From Casuarina equisetifolia (Eukaryota > Streptophyta > Magnoliopsida > Fagales > Casuarinaceae), in NCBI GenBank assembly GCA_028551475.1, contig CM052362.1, positions 11,159,354-11,223,353 on the forward strand: a stretch of 64,000 bases of DNA. Direction: 5' to 3'. The notes under the pieces were generated by a model. The model worked only from the letters and a program-made list of their open reading frames with translations. It ran no database searches and was not told the DNA's origin. How positions within the stretch are numbered: the first letter of the stretch is position 1; each line of letters begins with the position of its first letter. The translations under genes were made by a program, and so were the position numbers. Below, one piece after another: positions 47,820-58,900 of the stretch.

Positions 47820-49396
47820 GGCAGCGACCTAGTGGGGGTCCTTAACAGCCTCATGATAATAAGTGGGTTTGGGGATGACAGAAATGGAAGCAACAAAATG
47901 ATGGTGCTGGGGATGGCATTGGTCTCGAGAAATGTAATTGGAAATGAGATAAATATAGGAGGAGGAAGGTAGGGTAGAACAAAGGTAATCACTGCTCCAG
48001 ATGGGTGGTTTGGTGGGATAATCAGAACGATGAACAATGGGAGACGAAGGTGAGGGTTTTGGGGAAGGAGGCAAAGGTGGGGGGGATAGGGATGGAAGTG
48101 GGAGGACAGTCAGAAGGAGGAGTGGGTGAAGGACAGTCCGAAAGAGGGTTGGTTGAAGGAGGAACAGGAACAGAAGGTACTGAGGCCGAAGGGTCAGGGC
48201 TAGAAGATGGTGTAGCTGGAGAAGGAGGTTCATCAACAGGAAAGGTAGATGGGGAGTAGGATTCCTCAGGAGGTATGATGGGTGCTGAAGGGATGACCGA
48301 GCTATCGAGGGACGAAGGAGAAACCTGCAAGGCAAAAGGAAAAACATCTTCGGGAAAAATGACATCACGACTTACGAAAATTTTTTGGGTAACAGGGTCA
48401 AAAAGTTTGTATCCTTTTTGATAGGATGGATACCCAATAAAAACACAAGGGGTGGCACGAAGAATAAATTTGTCACGAGGTCCAACAGTGGTAGCGTAAC
48501 ATTGACAACCGAAAACACAGAGATGATCAAGAAGAGGACGAGTACCAAAGAGACGCTCGTAAGGTGTGATGCCTCGAAGAGTAGAAGAGGGAAGGTGATT
48601 AATGAGATAAGTAGCGGTAAGGATGCACGAGCCCTAAAATTGAGAAGGTAGATGGGCTTGAAAAAGTAAGGCACAAGCCACATTAAGAAGGTGACGATGC
48701 TTGTGTTCGACCACCCCGTTTTGTTGTGGGGTATGGACGTAAAAGCTTTCATGGATGATGCCGTGAGAGTGGAGATAAGAAGAGCATTCAGAGGAAAAAA
48801 ATTTAGTGTCGTTGTCAGAGCAGATGCGTTTAACAGTAACATTGAATTGGGTATAAGCCATGGAAAGGAAAGATTGAATTTTGGAAAAAACTTAGCTTTT
48901 AAAATGAAGGAGAAAGGTCCAAGTTGCATGGGAGAAACATCAACGATAGTCAAAAATAACGTGCACCATCATGGGTAGGATGGCGATGAGGGCCCTAGAG
49001 GTCCATGTGAACAAGATCAAAAATAGAAGTTGTGGCAGAAGTACGAGAAATAAAAGGGGCACGTGTTTGTTTGGCCAAGGGACAAACATCACAAGAGAAA
49101 AAATTTGGGCAAGAAATGGTTTTGCCATTAGCGAAATAAGATTTTAAGGAAAAGTGACCAAGACGTTGATGCCAAAGAAAATATTCATTATTAAAAATGG
49201 AATTACAAGCAGGGGACTGCTTGGGAGTACAATGAGAATTTAAAATGGAAGATAAATATTCAGAAAAAATGGAATGAAAATGTTTAGGAATAACAGAACA
49301 AAGAAAATAAAGTCCCCCTTCAGCCTTGCCGAGCCCTATTAGCGCCCCAGTCGTACGGTCCTGGAAAACATAAAATTTATCAAAAAATAGAGCCAC
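47820..49396 (-). pseudogene. Copia integrase (inner element), frameshifted
   Basis: The N-terminal block (48995-49396) contains WHQRLGHFSLKSY and CDVCPLAKQTRAPF, the HHCC zinc-binding region. The core is split over two frames: one carries the SMAYTQFNVTVKRICSDN stretch with the catalytic SDNDTKFF segment (about 48770-48860) and HTPQQNGVVEHKHRH. Another frame covers the flanks. A long proline/serine-rich linker (about 48000-48330) joins integrase to RT, as is common in this lineage. Frame changes near 48950 and 48630 break it. Confidence 0.85.
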
Positions 49397-49559
49397 ACAA
49401 TTGTTATCACGGGTTAGTTTTTGAATAGATAAAAGGTTATGATAAAAATTAGGAGTATATAAAACATGACATAAAATTAATTGAGGGCTGGGGCGAGAAT
49501 GTCCAATATGAGTGACAAGGCTACGAGTTTGATCAGGTAAGCGAATAAAAATTGGAGAG

Positions 49560-49726
49560 GCACATGGAGAAAATGAATCAAGATATCTTAAATCACATGT
49601 AATATGGTCACTAGCCCCTGAATCGATAATTCAATTGGAATTAAATGAGGCCAAGGAAGAAATACTTGTGAAGTTGGCACTAGAGTCTGTGGGACCCGCT
49701 TGATTGAGCATGGAGAGAAGTTTGGC
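49560..49726 (-). pseudogene. Copia protease active-site region (inner element)
   Basis: The minus strand around 49590-49640 reads IIDSGASDHITCDLRYL, with the D-S-G catalytic triad and the following ASDHIT intact. An in-frame stop occurs just before it (where a tryptophan is usual). It lies between gag and the integrase region, as expected. Confidence 0.75.
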
Positions 49727-50887
49727 TTACTGATTGGGTGTCAAAATTAGTCTAGAAGGGCCACCAAAAACATTTCCAGGGGCTAGGGAATTATGGCCCA
49801 ATAATCTTGGGCTGGGCGGAGGGGGCAGAAAGCCCAGAGAAGGCCCACTAGAGGAGTCCATTGTAAATGTGGGCTTTGAAAAAATAGAAATATCAGAGGC
49901 CAATTTATGGGTAGTGGGCCCAGGCCCATTGGGCCTGTGACGTGATGGGCCGCCACAATGCTTGGGCTGCCAGTTGGGTGGGTACCCAACTAGCAGAAAA
50001 CAGGCCTCACGGATGTGGCCTACCATGGGAGCCCACGAAGGAAGGCTGGGTTTGCGGGAGGCCTGATGGTCTAATGTGTGGGGCGAGCGTGACCTGCTCC
50101 AGCCCTGCATTTGGTTCGACCAGTGAGGGTCATCATCGCCGAAAGGGGCTCGAAGGCCATGAAAACCGACGACGTCACCGGCGGAAGCTCCTGTCCGCTG
50201 GTGGATTTCTTGCTTCGAAAGGGCATATGTGCTCTCCAAAGTGGGAAAGGAGTCCCGAGAGAGGATCTGTGTGCGTAGATACTGAAATTCCTCAGGGAGA
50301 CCCATGAGGAATTTCATGGAACGCCCCTCTTGCTTGCGATCGTGGAGACGATCGTTGATTTTACATGAACAGAGCCCGCAATCACAATGAATCGGGGGCT
50401 CCTGATTCTCCAAATCACTCTAGATGTCCTTTAACCAAATGAAGAAATCAGTTAACTCGGTGGTGGTGCAACCGCTTGAGAGGTGCAAATCAAAAATCGC
50501 TTGATGGAGCCCGTAGCGTTAAGTGCCAAAAACCTTGGCGAAGGAGTTGGCGAGGAGCTCCTAAATCTTAGAGACGAATTTTGAGTGGGAGACAAGCCTT
50601 TCCAGAGAACGTTCAATAGAATTGACGAGCCAGGACTTGATGGTGGAGTGCGCCTGATCCCAGTGAGCGATTGCGTCGGGATCGTCGGTCGGTCGAGGAA
50701 GGTCGCCTGTGAGAAACCCTAATTTGTTGCGAGTGAGGCAAACCGTATAGATTTGCTCAGCCCAGATGGCGTAATTCGACTCACTGACAAGGCGATGAGG
50801 GACAATGGGGCCGGCCTGCAAATCGGCCACTGAGAGATAATAAGGGTTGCGGATAGGTGCGACGGTGGGGATAGAAGTTCTGGGCAT
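49727..50887 (-). pseudogene. Copia gag (inner element), broken
   Basis: The start block 50561-50887 (108 residues) includes NPYYLSVADLQAGPIVPHRL and ESNYAIWAEQI, typical of retrotransposon gag N-termini. The frame is lost over about 50414-50560, then a 228-residue block (49727-50413) continues with MKFLMGLPEEFQYLRTQIL and a GHIREACFLLVGYPPNW segment at the usual zinc-knuckle position. The knuckle itself is incomplete. A proline-rich tail leads to protease. Confidence 0.85.
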
Positions 50888-51178
50888 TGAAGGAGGTGGA
50901 GTTTCAGTGGATTGGGCGTGAGTGGTGGTCGGAATAGAAGATGCGGTGGCTAGGGTTGAGTGGCAACGAGGTAATTCGAAAGAGGGGTAGGGGTAATTTT
51001 GGAAGGAGAAAAATATGGCAGCTAGGGTTAGGGTCGGGGTATTATCGGGAAGGAAAAATGAAGGGAGGGTATTATCGTGAAGAAAAAATGAAAGGGGGTT
51101 ATGATCGGAAAAAAATAGACAGTAGAGAGGTCTGATGAACTCGGGAAAAAAAGAGCGGAAGCAAGGTTAGACCAGGCT

Positions 51179-51192
51179 GGCTTGTGATACCA
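51179..51192 (-). other. Primer binding site of inner copia
   Basis: Minus strand TGGTATCACAAGCC directly follows the 5' LTR end (CTTACA). It is an initiator tRNA-Met-like site. Confidence 0.8.
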
Positions 51193-51367
51193 TGTAAGAA
51201 TTTGAACCTCTCTTTGTATTGATACTGCGTTGCTCTACAATGTACAATATGGGGTCTTTATATAGACCTAGAATGAAACTATACAAGGAAAGAAATAATT
51301 AAGGAAATATTTACATAACGCTAATTATCCTGATTTCACGTTATGATAATATTGATATTCCATAACA
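51193..51367 (-). repeat. 5' LTR of inner copia
   Basis: 175 bp with TG...CA ends, followed by ATTTT at 51368-51372. The minus strand carries a TATATAAAGACC stretch at about 51249-51260, a good TATA box for the element promoter. Confidence 0.93.
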
Positions 51368-51372
51368 ATTTT

Positions 51373-51510
51373 CAATAACCATTGCTTCTACTTCAAATAT
51401 GGCCAACGTATTGAATTTCAATTTTTATTGATTTTTTGTTTTTGATTTAGATGTGGTTGGTGAGATTTTTAGTTTAGTTAGCAGTTCCATTTCTGTTTGT
51501 ATTTTTAACA
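51373..51510 (-). repeat. 3' LTR of middle copia, second part
   Basis: Continues the sequence broken at 46163 and matches about 55940-56077 (for example GCTTCTACTTCA, ATATGGCCAA and TAGATGTGGTTGGT). Ends TTTTTAACA. Confidence 0.85.
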
Positions 51511-52960
51511 TAAGAAAGCTAATGTGTTGGTCCATACCATGAGCTTGTTTTAAAGTAGTTGAAAATGGGTCGATGATAGGCCTTTTGTAAATATATTAAA
51601 TGTTTGATCTAGAGAAGAAATAAAATGCACATAGAGTTTCTTTATTTTGATTCTCTTATGAATAAAATGAAAATCAACCTTAACATGTTTGGTTCTTGCA
51701 CTAAAAACAAGATTAATAGTTAGATAAAGTATTGATAAATTATCACACCATAACGTGGGAGGACTAGATTGGTTGACATGAAGATCTTATAATAAAGCTT
51801 CTATCCAAATAAGTTCTGCATGAGCATTAGCAAGACATTTTAGCTCAGCTTCTGTACTAAAGCGAGTAACAATCTTTTGTTTTCTAGAACTCTTAAGAAA
51901 TTAAATTTGTTCTGAGAAAAATACAAAATCCTCTAATTGATTTATGATCATCACGATCACTAGCACATCCAAAATTAGAATATGCATAGAGATTATAATT
52001 TGATGATTTTGTTATTTGAATACCATATCTAGGGGTATCAACTAGAAATCATAGAATACGTTTAACAAATGCCTAATGAGTAAAAGTAGGGGCATGCATG
52101 TATTGACATGTAGTGTTTACAACATAGGAAATATCAGGATGTGTAACTATTAAATATTGAAGAGATCCAACAATACTACATTAATGTGTGGGATTTGAGT
52201 AGGGTTCACCATTATTTATAGATGGTGGATGATTTATTATGCATGGTGTAGACACCCCGTAGACTTCATTCATTTTGGCTCGAAAAAGTATTTCATGAGA
52301 AAATTTTGGTTAATGAAGCAAAAGACTATTTGTAGAATATTTAGCTTTAATTCCCAAAAAATAATGTAAGTTACCTAAGTCCTTAATATCAAATTTAGTC
52401 CTAAGTTGTTCAAGGATTTTTGATAATGGTGTGGTAGAACTTCCTATAAAAATAATATCATTAACATACACAAGGAGAAATGCACTATATGTTTTCTATG
52501 TAATACGAATAATGAAGAGTTTTCTCAAGAAATTTTAAACCCAATATGTTAAAGAAATTGAGTAAGATGATGATTCCAAGCTTGTGGAGCTTGTTTTAAT
52601 CCATACAAGGACCGTTTTAGTCAACAAACAAACTCCAGTTTAGTAAAGTCAATGAACCATTGTGGTTGAGTCATATATACTTTTTCATATAGTATTCCAT
52701 GTAAGAAAACATTTTTGACATCAAGTTGTTTGATAGTCTATCCTTTAGTATATGCCAAAGCAATGATAATTCTTACTGTAACTAGCTTAGCAATAGGACT
52801 AAAGGTATCATGATAATCAATACTGGGTTGTTAATGAAATCCTTTAGTAACCAATCTTGCTTTATATCATTCTAGGGTGTCATCATATTTTTGCTTAACT
52901 TTATATACCCATTTACATCCTATAAGAATAATGTTTTGGGATAAAAGGACAAATTCCCAA
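51511..52960 (-). pseudogene. Reverse transcriptase and RNase H (middle copia), decayed
   Basis: The minus strand shows [44 protein letters not shown], and a catalytic YVND at 52458-52469 (usual YVDD, first aspartate lost). RNase H follows with RFSTEAELKCLANAHAELIW and SARTKHVKVDFHFIH (about 51600-51870). Many stops interrupt both. Confidence 0.85.
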
Positions 52961-52990
52961 GTGTGATTTTTTAACAATGCATTATATTCT

Positions 52991-53990
52991 TCAACCAAGA
53001 TCTTTTGATGCTTTTATATAGTTTTTAAGTTCAATAAAATGATAAACAAAGGTTGTTAGAGCATATATATGATTAAGCAATAAAGTGTATTTGGATATTT
53101 TACCTCTTTTTAGTTGCGTAACCATGGAATGGTTTTTAGTGGAGGATTGCAGGAGCATGTCATGATCTACAGTTGTTGTGTTGTTCTTTGTAGTATTTTC
53201 TAAAGTAATTTTAGTAGAAAGAGGTGGTATTATCATATTGGTAACTACATTTGGTGTATTTACATGTTGAAAAGGAAATATATTTTCATCAAATATATAT
53301 AAACTATTTTTGTTTGTAAACAAAGACAACGATAGCCTTTATATCCTATAGGATAGCCCATGAAAACATAGGGTTTTGAGTGTATAGTAAGTTTATGTTG
53401 AGCATAAGGTCTTAAATAAGGAAATACCAAACACCTTAGAATCCATAAATGGGATATGCTAGCTTGTTGATGAAATAATTTTTCCCATGCGGTTGTGTTG
53501 GCTATCGCTGAGCTTGGTAAACGATTAATAATATGCATTGCACTTTGAAAGATAATATCCCAATATTAAAGTGGTATATGGGCATGATTCATCATTGATA
53601 ATTTAGATTCAGTGATATGTTGATGTTTTCTTTCAGCAATCCCATTTTGAAATGGCGTATATGGACTTGATATGTGTTGGTAAATACCTTTATTAGATAA
53701 AAGAGTTTTAAAGTCTTTAGAAGTAAATTCAGTAGCTTTATCACATTGAATAGTTTTTATGGTAGTTTGAAGTTGACTTTCGACGAATGTTTGAAATTTT
53801 TTAAAGATTTGAAGAAATTCATCTTTAGTTTTCATGGAATAGAGCCATGTAAATTTGGAATAGTTATCAACAAAATAAATATAATATCTATTCTCTTGTG
53901 ATGATGTAATTGGTGCTAGGCCCTATATATCAAAGTGGACTAAGTCTAAAGGGGTGTTGGAAATATTTTTGTAGATAAATGTGATTGTTG
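52991..53990 (-). pseudogene. Copia integrase (middle element), decayed
   Basis: The block at 53566-53835 carries KTIQCDKATEFTSKDFKTLL (functional relatives have TDNGGEF) and SPYTPFQNGIAERKHQHITE. The block at 53260-53538 continues with MHIINRLPSSAIANTTAWEK and a GYPIGYKGYRCL C-terminal element. 52991-53329 is the linker to RT. The catalytic NGG has become KAT, and stops lie between blocks. Confidence 0.85.
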
Positions 53991-53999
53991 TCAAATTTT

Positions 54000-54500
54000 A
54001 CTGATGCTACAAGCTATATAAGATGATGAAAGTTGTCCAGTAAACTAAATATTGAAAAGTTTCAGCAATCTTATTACATTTGCATAATTAAGATGGCCTA
54101 ATCTATAATGCTAGGCCATTACATTTATTGTAGAAATATGAAAAGACTTTGGTGATTGCTAAAGAGCACTCAAGTTAATGCGAGAAAGCCCATTTTTAAC
54201 TAGTCCTTGGAGTAAGATTTGTCCTGTTGTCAAACTTTATACATGAAAAAAATTAGGAAAAAATAAGAAAATGCAATTGTTATCTTTGGTAAACTTTGAA
54301 ACAGATAACAAATGTTTTGTTATATTAGGCATAATAAGTACATCAAAAACATTGATATGAGTAGGGGTTAATAAAGTAACTTTGTGGATTATTGGAAGTG
54401 TCATTCCATCCCCTATAGTAACAGCTTGATTCCCATCATAATTGAGCAGTTGCATAATATCATAAGCATTTGGCAAGATATGATGTGTAATGCTAGAATT
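54000..54500 (-). pseudogene. Protease end and GAG_pre-integrase region (middle copia)
   Basis: The ORF 54237-54476 reads ...AVTIGDGMTLPIIHKVTL and then VLIMPNITKHLLSVSKFTKD, a standard copia stretch joining protease to integrase. The protease active site itself was not recovered intact. Confidence 0.75.
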
Positions 54501-54559
54501 AGGGAACCAGTCACTTTTAAGAGAGGCTTGATATGGTTGTTGTTAAGCCTTCTCAAGAA

Positions 54560-55386
54560 TATTAGCCTGAATATTTTGGGGGCCGTGAAAGTTATTATTA
54601 GGCCTATAATTGGAAGGAGCATACCTATAATGACATTGGTGTGCTAGATGTCTTAGTTTGTGATAGATTTGACAAAGAACATTCTGCTGAGGTTTGTTGC
54701 TATAACAAGGAATAAAGGTATATCCTAGATTGGATATATTAGTGGATCATCCTCCTAGATTAGCAGAAGATGGGGAAAAATGTTAAGTAGCTAGGATGGG
54801 AGCAGGACTAGTGGCAAAAGCAGCTGCAGTTGGTGAGCCTTAGGTAGCCATTTCAATGTGAGCTTCCTAGGTAAGAAGTAACCTATGTAGATCTTTATAC
54901 GGAAGAGATGAATTGCGGGTATGAATAGCAATAATAGTGGCAAGAGGTGTATAGGGGTGCCAAGACCTCAAAAAACATGAGTAGTAACTTGCGTAGAATT
55001 GTGAGCCATAAATTCAAATGATAAGGCCTACCATATCTCTATGGAGTTTTTGCACTGCCTAGTAGTGGTCACAATAGTGTCACTATAAGTGCAAAAAATC
55101 TAGCCAAGAGCAATATGATCCTTAATTATCCAATCTTGGTAAGTTGGATTGGAGTTATGAGTGATATTGCCTTGTTTATTAGTTTTGGTAAGAAACTCGT
55201 CAAGACAAGGAAATAAGCTATCAATAACAACAAGTAATCCATTTGCTTAAAGGAAAGGCTCAATTCAAGCTTTTCAAACAAGAGAATTAGGACCTTTGAG
55301 TTACACACCAATGGCAGGAAGAGGACCTAGATTAGGCAGTAGAAGAGCATGAGTAGCAGCATGAATGTGATTGACATTGGAAGCCA
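54560..55386 (-). pseudogene. Copia gag (middle element), decayed
   Basis: The likely start ATG at 55384-55386 gives MASNVNHIHAATHALLLPNL. Downstream blocks include TYQDWIIKDHIALG and a decayed zinc knuckle CQIYHKLRHLAHQC near 54640-54680 (first CxxC lost to tyrosine). Stops interrupt it repeatedly. Confidence 0.8.
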
Positions 55387-55430
55387 TCTACAAAAGAAAA
55401 GAAAAGAAAAAAAAGCTTTCACCAAAAGAC

Positions 55431-55443
55431 TAAACTGATACCA
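55431..55443 (-). other. Primer binding site of middle copia
   Basis: Minus strand TGGTATCAGTTTA next to the 5' LTR at 55445, an initiator tRNA-Met-like site. Confidence 0.75.
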
Positions 55444-55444
55444 A

Positions 55445-56078
55445 GTTAAAATAATAGTTTCTACAATACATTGTAGAAATTCTTATAAAAATAAAAATAT
55501 GAAGAACAATATAAATAACAATATAAAAAGAGTAATTTGTATTTCTTGAATATCCTTAAGTAAACTCCAACTACCTTTTTATAGTGGTTAGAAAGACAAA
55601 CACAAATCATCTCTCAATGATGATGATCAATACAAAATTGATTATGAAAACATGAAGAAACCTAATACCTATTAGATTTTGAGTGGAATATTCATCAATA
55701 GAATTGATAATTCTTTTTATTTTTCATTGAAATAGAGAGATTGTTTTCTTTTGATTTAAATGCCTCTTATTTCACCTTCAATCATTTTGTATAACTGTCA
55801 AACGAAGGAGATGAAGATTTGTTCTCTCGTAGGTGTGAGGAAAAAGATGACGTGTGTGAGGTGCATGCACGTGTCTTTATGTTATCTGTGAGTTGCCTTG
55901 GTAGAATGGCGTGTGTGGTACACGCATTTGCTTTATCTTCAATAACTGTTGCTTCTACTTCAGATATGGCCAATGTATTGAATTTTAGTTTTTGTTGATT
56001 TTTAATTTTTAATTTAGATGTGGTTGGTCAGATTTTTGGTTTAGCTAGCGGTTCTGTTTTTGTTTGTATTTCTAACAA
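55445..56078 (-). repeat. 5' LTR of middle copia
   Basis: About 634 bp, ending CTAACA(A) before CAATA at 56079-56083. Carries a nearly perfect copy of the 22-bp palindrome at 55458-55479. Confidence 0.85.
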
Positions 56079-56083
56079 CAATA

Positions 56084-57100
56084 AATCTTTCGACCATCTC
56101 ATTACCAAAAGTTACATAAATAACATGATAAATGTCTATTTATATTTAATTCATAGCTATATATTATAAGAAGTTATTGCATATAATCTCCTTTTAGTCT
56201 TAAATATATAAATTAGATCATTTAAGTGGTAGCTAATCACTTAAAAGCATTAAACACAATAATATATATCTCACATAAATAAACTATTTTGCAAATGATA
56301 GAAACTTATAAAATTCACATCACCATAATTAGGCTACATTGTCGTTCTCATAAAAGGAAATTAAAACGTAATGAAATAATAAACCAAAACAATGGTAGAA
56401 ATTAAACAAAACATCTTAAATGAAAAATAAGAAAGTTGTCATCACACTCTCTTCTTTTCAAGAATTCTGTACAAAATTCCTACAAATAAAACCAAAATGA
56501 AGAATTGTATAAAGTAAAGGTAAGCTATTGCACCTTTCCTTTTTTTTCTTTTTTTGTTTTTATTTTTCTGTCTTGATTCTGGCAACACACCCTGTTCTAT
56601 TTTTTATTCTTTTATGTGGCACACCATCACACTTAATGTTTTCTCCCTTTTTATTGTCTTGTGCAACGTGCCCTCCTCTTCTTTCCTCACAATGCATGCT
56701 TTTCCTTTTTCTTTTAACTTTCTTGTCCTTCTATTTTGTCCTTTTGTGCCCTTTTTGTTTGTCTTCTTATGTCTTTCTATTTTGGTATCTTATCCTTCTT
56801 TGAGTAGCTTGAATCAAACATGGAATGATAAAAGGATTCCATTCTTAGGCAAATATTGTACTTCTTTTTCTTTCTTTCTTTTTTTCATTGTAGAAATTAA
56901 ATATTGTGCCCCACACAATCATTATTTTCAATTTCTTCCCATGCTCCATTCTTCATCTTAACTTTTATTCAACTTACATAAACTTGTATCCTAAAAGTCA
57001 ACATGTTTATGGGTGTGTGACAATAAAATAATTTGTTTACGGCTTAAGGGTATAAATATGTGGGTGTCATTAAAAAAAAGTTGGATAAGAATCAAGGCTT
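56084..57100 (-). repeat. Left LTR of outer gypsy element, second part
   Basis: Resumes the LTR broken at 45623 and matches 62948-63650. Includes a long T-rich/CT-rich tract (56528-56810). The inner border is uncertain. A TGTTTATTTATCACC start on the minus strand near 57110 is one candidate. Confidence 0.75.
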
Positions 57101-57999
57101 CACGAGGTGACCGGTGATAAATAAACAAGGTTAGCTTGAATCATTTTCTTAGTTAGATCTAGCCTAGGATTTCGCCTTTAAAAGAAAATCAAACAAATTT
57201 TAAGATCTAGATGAGATCCAAGAAAAACACATATTTCACATGAATGTTTTTTAAAAACACACATTATTTTAAAAATTAAGGACTTTTAATGTTTAATAGA
57301 TAGATCAACATAGTTAAAGTTACACTTAAATCACACCATAATTGTAAGTCTAAACAAAATTTATACCTCCCTAATAATTGCTACGAATTCACAAAAAGAG
57401 ATGCAATCATGACATAAGAAAAAAAGTTTCAAATCAAATTTAGCACAAAATACAAAATTTCTCTTTCCACCCCCAAACTTGAATGAAGCATTTTCCTCAA
57501 TGCAAAAAGAAAGAAAACAAAAATAAAGGTGAAATAGGAATGACAAAACTACTCTAATTGTAGGTCATATCTATGTAGAGCTATGATGAGAATGTGATGA
57601 CAAAACTTCTAATGAAAAGATGAACAAAAATGCTTGGGTTGCCTCCTAAGAAGTGCTTGCTTTATAATTGTTAACTAAACTATCTTCAATGTTACTATTT
57701 ACGAAGGATGAAGCTTAATGGTAGTCTTTTGCATGTTGACTCCTTTAAAATAAGGCTTTAAACATTTACCATTCACCTTAAATATGCCTTGGGTGTCATT
57801 TGCAACTTCTATTGCTCCATATGGGAATACCTTTGTGATTATGAAAGGGCTAGGCCTTTAAGATCATAACTTACCTGGAAACAATCTAAGACAAAAATTA
57901 TAAAGTAATATTTTTTGGCCAATCTCAATTTTTTTTAATACATGTTTGTCATGCCATCTTTTTGTCTACTCGTATGTTTTGGCATTTTCATAGGCCTTA
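57100..57999 (-). other. Noncoding 3' part of outer gypsy element
   Basis: Between integrase and the 3' LTR. Contains the GCATTGAGG and AAGTTTGGGGGTGG phrases (57463-57503, minus strand) seen in Athila/Tat elements. No envelope-like ORF was recognised. Confidence 0.65.
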
Positions 58000-58900
58000 T
58001 CTTGTAATTTCCTAATTCATTTAGTTGTAACAATCTGGTTTGAACTATAGACTACATGTTAAAGTTTAAAAATTTCAATACCTAATATACTTTATGCTCT
58101 AATTCTACTAGTAGATGACAAGTTTTCATAAACACTAGTATAAAAGGAGACATCCCAATTTAGTGTTTTGAATGCTATTTTATAGGCCCAAAGTGTATTA
58201 TTAAGTTTTATTGACCAATCTTTTCTTAAGACATTCATAGTTTTTTCCAAAATTTTCTTGATTTTCCCATTTGATATCTTAACTTGATTGCTAGTTTGAG
58301 GGTGATAAAGAGTTGTAATCTTATGGGTAACTGCATACTTACCAAAAAATGCTTCAAACTGTTTGTTGAAAAAATTTGTACCTCTATCTCTTATGATTGC
58401 CTTAGAAGTGCCAAATTGGGTAAAAATATATTTTTTTTAAGAATTTAATCATAACCTTAGCATCATTTGTTGTCAATGTTACTACTTTTACCCATTTAAA
58501 CACATATTCAATAGTCACCAAAATATACATATTTCCATAAGAAGGTGTAAGGGGTCCCATGAAATCAATACCCCAAATGTGAAATAATTCAAACACAACA
58601 ACATTGTTTAGAGGCATCTCATGTTTCTTAAAAATATTTCTAATTCTTTGACATTGATCACATGTGATTACATATGAATATACATCTCTAAAAAGTGTGG
58701 GCCAATAAAATCTAGACTATAAAACCTTGGTTACAATTCTAGTGGCACCAAAATGACCATATGCCTTTCTAGCATGATAATGGTGTAAGATGCTGACCAT
58801 CTCTCCTTTTGGAATACATCTCCTTATAATATGATCTACACATACTTTAAACAAAAGTAATGTTTAATGTCAAATTTTTTTTTCCTTTATTGATATGACA
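58000..58900 (-). pseudogene. Gypsy integrase (outer element), decayed
   Basis: The block at 58402-58617 reads HIWGIDFMGPLTPSYGNMYI and then LVTIEYVFKWVKVVTLTTND, the integrase core characteristic of Athila-like elements (usual: VAVDYVSKWVEA). Further on, GMSPFILVFMKTCHLLVELEHK marks the C-terminal part near 58080-58140. Stops and frameshifts abound. Confidence 0.85.

Larger units (their letters stand above)
46164..51367 (-). mobile_element. Inner Ty1/copia element, youngest in the window
   Basis: Complete 5,204-bp minus-strand element with 175-bp LTRs (46164-46338 and 51193-51367), TG...CA ends on both outer borders, and a perfect ATTTT target duplication (46159-46163 and 51368-51372). Only 4 of 175 LTR positions differ (about 98% identical). 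The order is gag, protease, integrase, reverse transcriptase, RNase H. The YVDD motif and long RT blocks are intact, but stops and frameshifts occur in gag, integrase and between RT blocks, so this copy is not fully coding. It lies within the left LTR of the middle copia, the matching sequence of which resumes at 51373. Confidence 0.95.
45624..56078 (-). mobile_element. Middle Ty1/copia element, inserted in the gypsy LTR and itself interrupted
   Basis: Minus-strand copia of about 5.2 kb once the inner element is removed. It is flanked by CAATA (45619-45623 and 56079-56083), and the gypsy LTR sequence resumes on both sides. Its LTRs (45624-46163 plus 51373-51510, and 55445-56078) are alignable: about 22 differences in 200 bp compared by hand, so about 89% identical. 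The outer ends are slightly uncertain, since the usual TG is degraded to TC/TT. Internal remnants run gag, protease, integrase, RT, RNase H from right to left, all broken. Confidence 0.88.

Noticed and set aside
48005-48259. Glycine/glutamate-rich 84-codon plus-strand ORF
   Set aside because: It is the antisense of the proline/serine-rich linker of the inner copia polyprotein, a composition artefact.
49942-50307. 121-codon plus-strand ORF
   Set aside because: Lies opposite the copia gag block, which has the recognisable gag features.
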